Positions 1 through 5,743 of a stretch of 6,269 nucleotides of DNA are shown piece after piece. The first letter of the stretch is position 1. Every line of letters begins with the position of its first letter. Below the pieces are notes generated by a model. The model saw only the letters and a list, made by a program, of their open reading frames with translations, was not told where the DNA came from and made no database searches. This DNA is from DASZHC01 sp035938215 (lineage in GTDB: Bacteria > Verrucomicrobiota > Verrucomicrobiia > Chthoniobacterales > JAFAMB01): the NCBI GenBank assembly GCA_035938215.1, contig DASZHC010000103.1, positions 1 to 6,269 on the forward strand, given 5' to 3'. A program made the translations under genes and the position numbers.

Positions 1-20
1 AATGACGGCGCCGATTCCTT

Positions 21-46
21 CGTGTTCTCTGTGCCTCTGTGGTGAA
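21..46. repeat. Short CTCTGTG direct repeat, possible dispersed intergenic element
   Basis: CTCTGTG occurs at 27-33 and again at 35-41, a period of 8 bp, inside a low-complexity TG/CT-rich stretch. The complementary strand reads like the 'CACAGAGGCACAGAGAACAC' type of sequence that I recall from intergenic DNA of several environmental phyla, including Verrucomicrobiota and Planctomycetota. That resemblance is from memory and not from a search. The surrounding positions 1-71 show no credible gene. Confidence 0.4.
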
Positions 47-71
47 TGTCCCCCTTTGTGACCTCCGCCCC

Positions 72-85
72 CCGAGCTCCGAGCT
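72..85. repeat. CCGAGCT heptad, two tandem copies
   Basis: CCGAGCT occurs at 72-78 and 79-85 with no spacer. It is short and could be chance on its own, but every other gene junction in this window also carries 7-bp tandem repeats of different sequence, so it is listed as part of that pattern. Confidence 0.45.
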
Positions 86-95
86 CTCTTTCCTC

Positions 96-123
96 TTGAA
101 AGCTGCTTTCTTCCGAATAGTGT
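96..123 (+). promoter_or_regulatory. Candidate sigma-70-like promoter of imuA-imuB-dnaE2
   Basis: TTGAAA at 96-101 matches five of six bases of the TTGACA -35 consensus. Sixteen bases later TAGTGT (118-123) is a poor -10 candidate, with three of six matches to TATAAT. If correct, the -10 lies inside the left arm of the LexA operator and transcription would begin about 7-13 nt before, or at, the imuA ATG. That would explain repression by steric block and would give an almost leaderless mRNA. The -10 is weak, so this is tentative. Confidence 0.35.
98..110. promoter_or_regulatory. 13-bp palindrome GAAAGC-T-GCTTTC in the promoter region
   Basis: The arms at 98-103 and 105-110 are perfect inverted repeats around one central base. 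The palindrome lies just upstream of the LexA operator and overlaps the candidate -35 element. It could be a second operator or a small hairpin; nothing in the sequence identifies a binding protein. A 6-bp perfect arm can also occur by chance. Confidence 0.3.
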
Positions 124-137
124 TCATTAGAACACTA
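118..137. promoter_or_regulatory. LexA (SOS) operator, Verrucomicrobia type
   Basis: TAGTGTTC (118-125), spacer ATTA (126-129) and GAACACTA (130-137) form a perfect 8-bp inverted repeat. The 14-bp core at 121-134 is TGTTC-N4-GAACA, identical to the consensus reported for LexA of Verrucomicrobium spinosum and relatives. It differs in orientation from the Gram-positive GAAC-N4-GTTC box and in spacing from the alphaproteobacterial GTTC-N7-GTTC box. Its last base is the A of the imuA start codon. The position before a mutagenesis cassette, a classic SOS target, supports the call strongly. That it controls all three downstream genes is an inference. Confidence 0.88.
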
Positions 138-772
138 TGTCCGCTTCGCCTGAAATTATCGAGCTACGCAAGATCTTAGCCGAACGTTTCCCGCAGGAAA
201 AAGGCAATTACCTTCTCACCCCCACTGGTTGGCCGCCCCTTGATTCTATCCTGGGAGGCGGTTTGCCCAAAGGTTCGATTACTCAATTGATCGTACCCCA
301 TATCAGCTCCGGTGCAGCAATCGTATTACATGAAATCATCAAATCGATGCATGAACACTCCCAATCCGTCGCCCTTATCGATGGTAAAAACTCTTTCGAA
401 CCTGCCACAGATTACCCCCTCCTCCTCTGGATTCGTTGTCAGAACGCCCTTCAGGCGCTGAAAGCCACAGACCTGGTCCTCCGCGACAGTAATCTTCCAT
501 TCAGTATTCTGGATTTTAAACAGAATTCCGATACCGAGCTCAGAAAAATTCCAGGAACAGTCTGGTACCGTTTTCAGCGAATTCTTGAGGAGAACAAAAG
601 CACTCTTCTGGCGATTACCCGAAGCCCTCTTGTGAGCAGCGCGCAGATCAACGTCGCGCTGATGCATCGCCTCCTGATAGATGACATGACATCCTTAAGA
701 TCAGAAATTATTAAATTTTTCTCTTTGGAAATAATTCGTCAAAGACCGCACCTGGATTGTCAATATGCCTAA
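137..772 (+). CDS. imuA: ImuA, RecA-like accessory protein of the SOS mutasome
   Basis: This 211-residue protein has the ImuA layout: an N-terminal LAERFP segment (15-19), then TGWPPLD-ILGGGLPKGSITQ (30-50), which matches the start of the RecA core fold. At the P-loop position RecA's GPESSGKT is replaced by VPHISSGAA (53-61), so the nucleotide-binding Lys and Thr are both Ala. The strand ALIDGKNSFEP (79-89) matches RecA's FIDAEHALDP but lacks the catalytic Glu. ATP hydrolysis is therefore unlikely, as in many ImuA proteins. In studied systems ImuA helps ImuB and DnaE2 carry out damage-induced mutagenesis, with a poorly defined role. The ATG is the only plausible start, because an in-frame TAG lies at 128-130. 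There is no Shine-Dalgarno, since the LexA operator fills the upstream bases. The 3' end overlaps imuB by 8 bp. The protein is somewhat shorter than many ImuA proteins; identification rests on weak sequence signals plus strong context. Confidence 0.87.
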   Translation: MSASPEIIELRKILAERFPQEKGNYLLTPTGWPPLDSILGGGLPKGSITQLIVPHISSGAAIVLHEIIKSMHEHSQSVALIDGKNSFEPATDYPLLLWIRCQNALQALKATDLVLRDSNLPFSILDFKQNSDTELRKIPGTVWYRFQRILEENKSTLLAITRSPLVSSAQINVALMHRLLIDDMTSLRSEIIKFFSLEIIRQRPHLDCQYA

Positions 773-2327
773 ACTTGGAATGAGCTGTTTTACAGTAATT
801 TACATACCTTTTTACTTTTTACAGTGCGCCCAGCAACAACGCCTGTTACGAGCGGCGAATAGTAATAACATGTCATCACAGCAACTCTTTTTTGATATCT
901 CCATTGAAGATAGCTGCCCCGATTGGGGATTCCCCCTTTTTGCTGAAAAAACATTTGCTGAGATTCCCGCTGCTCTCCTGGATCAGGACGGTGTTCATGT
1001 CATCGAATTGAACCCCGCAGCGGAACGCGCTGGAATTCGACCCGGAGTATCTACAAGTCAGGCGTTAGCCCGTGCTCCCGAGCTTGATTTGTACACACGC
1101 GCCCTCCCCCACGAACAACATATTCAAGATGCGCTTATCCAACTTGCATACCGTTATTCTCCTTTCATCGAAAATAGCGCTCCCGGCGTCTGCACCCTCG
1201 ATGTGAAGAAGACACGTAATCGACAGGCTGGATTGAGAAAATTATTGGCTCAATTGCGGGCTATCGGACTCAAAGCCCAGGCAGGCACAGGACCTAATCC
1301 GGAGATTGCACTCCAGGCAGCAAAAATAGCTGATCCGATTCTTGAAATTTCCCACGACTGCAACTTGCTTCAATCTCTGCCGCTGGAATCTTTAGAACCT
1401 TCCCCTTTTTTGCTCGCTATTTTGAAAAACTGGGGAGTGCGTACACTTGGAGCATTGGCTCATCTGCCACGGGTCGAAATTGGGAATCGGCTCGGACTGG
1501 AAGGTCTATCGCTTTGGGATCGTGCGGCGGGACGATCCATGAAAGTGCTCCAATTTATTCAGCCATCTGAGACATTCGAAGAATCGCTCGATTTTGAGCA
1601 AGGTCTGGAAACGCTTGAACCTCTTTTGTTTATTCTCAGACGTTTTCTGGAAAGATTATCGTTACGCACTGAGTCGGTTTATCTTCTGATTGCCGAGTTG
1701 CACCTGACTCTTACGCTCGAAACTGGAGAAGAAATTGTTCGTTCCCTGCAAATTCCAGCTCCGACCAGAGATGTCGACCGCTTATTTGGGATTGCCGTTC
1801 AATATCTGGAAACGCTCCAAACGGCTGCGCCGATAACAAGTTTGCATCTAAAGATCAAACCTAGCAAACCTCATGGTCACCAGTTTGATCTGTTTCAAGG
1901 AAAGCTTCGGGATCCTAATCGTTTTTTTCAAACATTGGCGCGACTGGCTGCATTAGTAGGCGCCGAGCAGGTCGGTACACCACAACAAATCAATACCCAT
2001 CGGCCGGACAGTGTTCGCATACAGATGCCTGAATTCGACTGGAGCGTTAAGAAAATTCATCGCCCAAAAATTGGACCCGGTTTGCGCCGGTATCGTCCGG
2101 GAATTCCTGCCAATGTCGAATTGAACAACGACAAACCTGTCTCCGTACAAAGCACCCTGATTTCCGGTAAAATTCTACAAGTGCTCGGTCCATGGAATTT
2201 GTCAGGAAATTGGTGGGACCGCACTCGGTGGGAAATCAGAGAATGGGATGTGGCACTGGAGAATGGCGGTATTTACCGTCTCGCCCAAAGCCTGGGCCAA
2301 TGGGAAATCGTAGGGGTGTACGATTGA
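765..2327 (+). CDS. imuB: ImuB, catalytically inactive Y-family polymerase homologue (clamp adaptor)
   Basis: This 520-residue protein is a Y-family DNA polymerase relative. The first strand (FTVIYIPFYFLQ, 9-20) and the region equivalent to the SIDEA motif (ENSAPGVCTLD, 136-146) both lack the acidic residues that bind catalytic metals, as expected for ImuB. A helix-hairpin-helix thumb-like segment (KNWGVRTLGALAHLP, 221-235) and a little-finger region starting near 272 follow. QFDLF at 373-377 fits the QxxLF beta-clamp-binding consensus. The tail (WWDRTRWEIREW to WEIVGVYD, 483-520) is the usual ImuB ending, so the protein is complete. ImuB is the hub that links DnaE2, ImuA and the clamp. Residues 21-65 look longer than the matching segment I recall in typical ImuB. 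The chosen ATG overlaps imuA by 8 bp, suggesting translational coupling, with only GGA at 754-756 as a weak ribosome site. Met6 at 780 is a possible alternative and lies closer to the usual family start. Confidence 0.95.
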   Translation: MPKLGMSCFTVIYIPFYFLQCAQQQRLLRAANSNNMSSQQLFFDISIEDSCPDWGFPLFAEKTFAEIPAALLDQDGVHVIELNPAAERAGIRPGVSTSQALARAPELDLYTRALPHEQHIQDALIQLAYRYSPFIENSAPGVCTLDVKKTRNRQAGLRKLLAQLRAIGLKAQAGTGPNPEIALQAAKIADPILEISHDCNLLQSLPLESLEPSPFLLAILKNWGVRTLGALAHLPRVEIGNRLGLEGLSLWDRAAGRSMKVLQFIQPSETFEESLDFEQGLETLEPLLFILRRFLERLSLRTESVYLLIAELHLTLTLETGEEIVRSLQIPAPTRDVDRLFGIAVQYLETLQTAAPITSLHLKIKPSKPHGHQFDLFQGKLRDPNRFFQTLARLAALVGAEQVGTPQQINTHRPDSVRIQMPEFDWSVKKIHRPKIGPGLRRYRPGIPANVELNNDKPVSVQSTLISGKILQVLGPWNLSGNWWDRTRWEIREWDVALENGGIYRLAQSLGQWEIVGVYD

Positions 2328-2328
2328 C

Positions 2329-2416
2329 GTTCACGTTCGCAGTTCGCCGTTCTCCGTTCGCCGTGGGGTTCACCGTTTGGCGTTCACCGTTTGGCGTTCA
2401 CCGTTTGGCGTTCGGG
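2329..2416. repeat. Heptad tandem array of GTTCRCC/GTTTGGC units between imuB and dnaE2
   Basis: Starting one base after the imuB stop codon, the sequence divides into units that begin with GTT: GTTCAC, GTTCGCA, GTTCGCC, GTTCTCC, GTTCGCC, a 5-bp remnant GTGGG, then GTTCACC-GTTTGGC three times and GTTCGGG. The 14-bp double unit is exact at 2368-2381, 2382-2395 and 2396-2409. The upstream units are more diverged. A period of 7 cannot encode a simple peptide repeat in one frame, and the array lies outside both flanking genes. It resembles the heptameric short tandem repeats known from filamentous cyanobacteria in form, not in sequence. Confidence 0.9.
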
Positions 2417-2441
2417 GGGACTTCTGACTTCCGTATTCTTC

Positions 2442-2474
2442 CTGACTACTGACACTAGCCACTAGCCACTACCC
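2442..2474. repeat. Second heptad patch, CTGACTA/CTAGCCA, just before dnaE2
   Basis: Units are CTGACTA (2442-2448), CTGACA (2449-2454, 6 bp), CTAGCCA (2455-2461), CTAGCCA (2462-2468) and CTACCC (2469-2474). The word differs from the adjacent GTTCRCC array, yet the 7-bp period is kept. An isolated CTGACTT at 2424-2430 may be a further diverged unit. The patch stops seven bases before the dnaE2 ATG and takes the place where a ribosome-binding site would be expected. Confidence 0.75.
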
Positions 2475-2481
2475 TGTCCCC

Positions 2482-5400
2482 ATGTCCTCCCCGCACTACG
2501 TTGAACTTCACGCCCGCAGCGCGTTCAGCTTTCTCCGGGGAAGCTCTTCACCCGAACATCTGGCTTTCACGGCAGCAGAGCTTCAGTTGCCGGCTTTGGC
2601 TTTGTGCGATCGAGATGGCGTCTTTGGTGCGCCGCGATTTTACACAGCAATGCGGGAATGCGGAATCTGTCCCATCGTTGGCAGTGAATTAACCATGGAA
2701 GATGGTTTCGTGCTGCCGGTACTCGTGCAATCACAAAAAGGGTATCAAAATCTCTGCCGTTTACTTTCTCAGGCTAAACTGCGTTCACCCAAAAATGAGA
2801 GTTCGATTGGGTGGTCTGAATTGCCGGCATTTGCAGAGGGATTGATCTGTTTGACAGGAGACGAAGAAGGTCCCCTCCATCAGGCGTTGGCCGCCGGCGA
2901 TTTTTCCATGGCTGATCAGCGCATTGCCTCGCTCAAGAACATATTCGGAGCGCAACATCTGTTTGTCGAAATTCAACGGCATGCACTTCGCAGTGAACAA
3001 TGGCTGAATCGCCAGCTTTGCGAGCTTGCGGAACGGCATCATTTAAAGCTTCTTGCCACAAATGGCGTGCTTTATGGCACACCCGACCGGCGCACGGCGC
3101 TTGATGTATTTACGTGCGCGAGGAATCACACCCATCTCGACGCTGCAGGCAGATTGCTGGAACCCAACACGGAACGCCATCTCAAAAGCTCTGCCAAAAT
3201 GGCAGCACTTTTTCCCGACTTGCCGCATGCGCTCGCTAATACCGCTGCTATTGCCGGCGAGATCGAATTCACCCTCGATCATCTTGGTTACGAATTTCCA
3301 AAATTCCCGGTACCACAAGGCGAAAATATGGACAGCTTCCTTGAAAGACAGGTCTGGATGGGGGCTCAACAGCGATACCCAAAAATTACCGGACGCATTC
3401 GATCGCAAATCAATCGCGAACTGGCTTTAATCCGAAAACTCGGGTTCCCCGGCTATTTTCTGATCGTTTGGGATCTTGTTCGATATTGCCGGGAATCGAA
3501 CATCATGGTCCAAGGGCGAGGCAGCGCGGCCAATAGCGCAGTCTGTTACAGTCTGGGAATCACTGCGGTCGATCCGATCGGAGGCAATCTGTTATTCGAA
3601 CGTTTTTTGAGCGAAGGCCGAAAAGGCTGGCCTGATATCGATCTTGATCTGCCGAGCGGCGATCGGCGCGAACAAGTTATTCAGGAAGTCTATCGGCGTT
3701 ACGGACGATCCGGTGCGGCCATGACTGCCAATGTCATCACTTTCCGCGGCCGGAGTGCTATGCGCGAAACAGGAAAAGCCCTGAATCTGCCGGAAGATGT
3801 CATGGATCGATTTTCACGCCTGTACGCAAGTGGCGATTTTCCACAGACGCTTGAAGCGCAGGACCAGCTCAAACAAGCCGGTCTGCCTGCGGAACATCCT
3901 CGAGTGAGCGCCTTCCTCCAGGTGTATCGCACCATCTATGGCCTGCCCAGGCACCTCGGCCAGCATTCAGGTGGGATGGTCATTTGTGAAGGGCAATTGG
4001 ATAAGATCGTTCCTTTGGAAAATGCCACGATGCCGGGACGCACCGTTATTCAGTGGGACAAAGATGATTGCGAAGATCTGGGAATCGTAAAAGTCGATCT
4101 GCTCGGGCTGGGAATGATGGCCGCCTTGCAGGATGCAATCGAAATCTGTAACCGGAGAGGGCGCCCGGTTGATCTGGCCACTCTTCCTAAGGACGATCCG
4201 GCAACTTATGACATGCTTTGCAAGGCCGATACCATTGGAGTATTCCAGGTCGAGAGCCGTGCTCAGATGGCCACCTTGCCTCGGATGAAGCCGAGGCATT
4301 TTTACGATCTAGTGATCGAAGTTGCCATCATTCGTCCCGGACCGATTCGAGGGCATCTTATGCATCCTTACCTGGCCCGGCGCGAAGGGATTGAAGCCGT
4401 TACCTATCTCGACCCTCGGCTAATACCGGTCCTGGAGCGAACACTGGGGGTACCGCTCTTTCAGGAGCAGATGTTAAAAATTGCCATGGTGATGGCAAAC
4501 TTTTCCGGAGACGAAGCCGAAGAATTACGCCGAGCACTCAGTTATCATCGTTCGCAGGAACGAATGCAACGCGTCGAAACCAAGTTGCGCTCCGCCCTCC
4601 ACTCCAATGGCGTCAATGAGGAAGTCGCAGAAAAAATCCTTGCTGCCATTACTTCGTTTGCGCTTTACGGATTTCCGGAGTCGCACGCGATCAGCTTCGC
4701 ATTGATTACCTATGCCAGTTCCTGGCTGAAAGTGCATCGTCCCGTCGAATTCTTTGTGGGGTTGCTCAATAATCAGCCCATGGGGTTTTATTCTCCGGCG
4801 ACCTTGATCAAGGATGCACAACGCGGCGCCCTCAAGATCCGTCCGGTTTCCGTAACTCATTCCGAATGGCTCTGCACTGTTGAGTCAGATAAATCGATCA
4901 GACTTGGTTTTTGTCTGACACACGGCATCAACGAGCTTCGCGTACAACAAATGGCAAAAACGCGCTGTGAAAAAGCTTTTCAAAGTATGCAGGATTTTCG
5001 ACAACGAACTTCTTTTGAGCGCGATGAATTAAGGATAATGGCCAAAGCCGGCGCGCTGAATCCCCTTGCCGAGCACCGGCGCGATGCGCTCTGGTTCATT
5101 GAGAGCGAGCTTTATCAGGGAGAATTATTTTTTGAGACCCCTTCGGCTTCTCCTTTGAATCCGATGCAACCGGTCGAACGTCTCGAGGCAGATTTTGATA
5201 CAATGCGCCTGACTACCGGGCCTCATCCGATGTCTTATATCCGTGAATCATTACCCAAAGATATATGGCGCAGTTCTGATTTGCCGTTTGCAGAAAACGG
5301 CACACTCATCCGCGTGGCGGGATTAGCGATTTGTCGTCAACGCCCAGGCACAGCCAAAGGTTTTGTGTTTATCAGCCTCGAAGACGAAACCGGTATTTCC

Positions 5401-5580
5401 AATGTAATCGTGACTCCCAGGCTGTTTGAAAAGAACCGTCTCATCATCACGCAAGAAACGTTTCTGTTAATCGAGGGTATATTCCAGGTTCGTTCCGGAG
5501 TTATTCATATCCGGGCAAAGAAAATCGAACGATTACCCACATTCGAGTTGGAAACAGCTAATTCGCACGATTTTTGTTAA
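2482..5580 (+). CDS. dnaE2: DnaE2, error-prone DNA polymerase III alpha subunit
   Basis: This 1032-residue C-family DNA polymerase extends primers across damaged template with low fidelity, working with ImuB and ImuA. The N-terminal PHP domain (about 1-205) starts YVELHARSAFSFLRG, typical of DnaE2; of the metal ligands usual in active PHP domains, His10 remains but positions 12 and 44 are Arg, so proofreading by this domain is unlikely. The polymerase core holds GRGSAANS (345-352), catalytic D387 and D389 in PDIDLDLP (384-391), and D539 in VKVDLLGLG, so all three polymerase aspartates are present. FPESHAISFALITYASSWLKVH and NNQPMGFY are family signatures. An OB-fold (IRVAGLAICRQRPG onward, 943 to about 1018) and a SHDFC tail end the protein, which lacks the extended C-terminal region of replicative DnaE. 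Length is normal or slightly short for DnaE2. The ATG at 2482 matches the family start, but no Shine-Dalgarno precedes it. It probably shares the imuA operator across a 154-bp repeat-filled spacer. Confidence 0.98.
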   Translation: MSSPHYVELHARSAFSFLRGSSSPEHLAFTAAELQLPALALCDRDGVFGAPRFYTAMRECGICPIVGSELTMEDGFVLPVLVQSQKGYQNLCRLLSQAKLRSPKNESSIGWSELPAFAEGLICLTGDEEGPLHQALAAGDFSMADQRIASLKNIFGAQHLFVEIQRHALRSEQWLNRQLCELAERHHLKLLATNGVLYGTPDRRTALDVFTCARNHTHLDAAGRLLEPNTERHLKSSAKMAALFPDLPHALANTAAIAGEIEFTLDHLGYEFPKFPVPQGENMDSFLERQVWMGAQQRYPKITGRIRSQINRELALIRKLGFPGYFLIVWDLVRYCRESNIMVQGRGSAANSAVCYSLGITAVDPIGGNLLFERFLSEGRKGWPDIDLDLPSGDRREQVIQEVYRRYGRSGAAMTANVITFRGRSAMRETGKALNLPEDVMDRFSRLYASGDFPQTLEAQDQLKQAGLPAEHPRVSAFLQVYRTIYGLPRHLGQHSGGMVICEGQLDKIVPLENATMPGRTVIQWDKDDCEDLGIVKVDLLGLGMMAALQDAIEICNRRGRPVDLATLPKDDPATYDMLCKADTIGVFQVESRAQMATLPRMKPRHFYDLVIEVAIIRPGPIRGHLMHPYLARREGIEAVTYLDPRLIPVLERTLGVPLFQEQMLKIAMVMANFSGDEAEELRRALSYHRSQERMQRVETKLRSALHSNGVNEEVAEKILAAITSFALYGFPESHAISFALITYASSWLKVHRPVEFFVGLLNNQPMGFYSPATLIKDAQRGALKIRPVSVTHSEWLCTVESDKSIRLGFCLTHGINELRVQQMAKTRCEKAFQSMQDFRQRTSFERDELRIMAKAGALNPLAEHRRDALWFIESELYQGELFFETPSASPLNPMQPVERLEADFDTMRLTTGPHPMSYIRESLPKDIWRSSDLPFAENGTLIRVAGLAICRQRPGTAKGFVFISLEDETGISNVIVTPRLFEKNRLIITQETFLLIEGIFQVRSGVIHIRAKKIERLPTFELETANSHDFC

Positions 5581-5590
5581 CTTGGTCCAG

Positions 5591-5624
5591 AAAATCTCGC
5601 AAGCCAAGACGCTTGCGAGTTTTT
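5591..5624. terminator. Rho-independent terminator after dnaE2, probably bidirectional
   Basis: CTCGCAAGC (5596-5604) and GCTTGCGAG (5611-5619) form a perfect 9-bp stem with a 6-nt loop. TTTTT (5620-5624) follows on the plus strand, 39 nt after the dnaE2 stop codon. AAAA at 5591-5594 gives a T-run after the stem on the minus strand, so it may also end the converging TPR transcript. Confidence 0.92.
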
Positions 5625-5639
5625 CGCTCTACACCGCGC

Positions 5640-5663
5640 GTCCATCCGTCCATCGTCCATCGT
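5640..5663. repeat. GTCCATC heptad repeat, three units
   Basis: GTCCATCC (5640-5647, 8 bp), GTCCATC (5648-5654) and GTCCATC (5655-5661) are followed by GT. This lies between the terminator and the TPR gene. It is another instance of the 7-bp period seen at the other junctions, with a different word. Confidence 0.75.
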
Positions 5664-5680
5664 AACAAAGGGTAACAAAG
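5662..5680. repeat. GTAACAAAG direct repeat
   Basis: GTAACAAAG is present at 5662-5670 and 5672-5680, one base apart, directly abutting the GTCCATC heptads. Two copies only; no function is apparent. Confidence 0.5.
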
Positions 5681-5698
5681 ATAAAGATATCGGCGCAC

Positions 5699-5712
5699 GT
5701 ACATCGTACATC
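5699..5712. repeat. GTACATC heptad, two tandem copies
   Basis: GTACATC at 5699-5705 and 5706-5712. The word differs by one base from the GTCCATC heptad 40 bp upstream, which suggests a related origin. Confidence 0.55.
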
Positions 5713-5724
5713 TGCGTGAGCCAG

Positions 5725-5739
5725 GAAGCGATGCGCTTC
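5725..5739. other. Small hairpin just 3' of the TPR gene
   Basis: GAAGCG (5725-5730) and CGCTTC (5734-5739) pair around an ATG loop. On the minus strand this lies 5 nt beyond the TPR stop codon and could protect or end that transcript. There is no T-run after it on the minus strand, so it is not a standard terminator; the stronger hairpin at 5596-5619 may serve instead. Confidence 0.35.
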
Positions 5740-5743
5740 AAAA

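Noticed and set aside
137..772. recA or another active RecA-family recombinase
   Set aside because: The protein is too short, lacks the P-loop Lys/Thr, and sits directly before imuB.
780..782. Met6 as the definite imuB start
   Set aside because: It fits the family start well, but GGA directly abuts it, too close for a ribosome site, and the upstream ATG gives the overlap usual for coupled genes. Kept as an alternative only.
2329..2416. Repeated GTTC words as an alphaproteobacterial-type LexA site (GTTC-N7-GTTC) before dnaE2
   Set aside because: That site needs an 11-bp step. The GTTC words here are mostly 7 or 14 bp apart and clearly arise from the heptad array.
2192..2452. 86-codon plus-strand reading frame across the imuB end and the repeat array
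   Set aside because: It is a shadow of imuB in another frame that continues through repeats; the translated sequence is low in complexity and resembles no known family.
2329..2474. CRISPR-like array
   Set aside because: The units are 7 bp and directly tandem, with no unique spacers and no cas genes.
3477..3502. Inverted repeat TGTTCGAT / ATCGAACA with a 10-nt spacer
   Set aside because: It is inside a conserved part of the dnaE2 coding sequence and the half-sites are too far apart for the LexA motif.
4549..4562. CGTTC-GCAG-GAACG, a GTTC-N4-GAAC palindrome resembling the SOS operator
   Set aside because: It lies deep inside dnaE2, has C/G in place of the outer T/A of the consensus, and no promoter or gene start follows. 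Probably chance.
3043..4860. Several minus-strand reading frames of 78-121 codons opposite dnaE2
   Set aside because: They lie antisense to a strongly conserved polymerase gene and show no recognisable domain.
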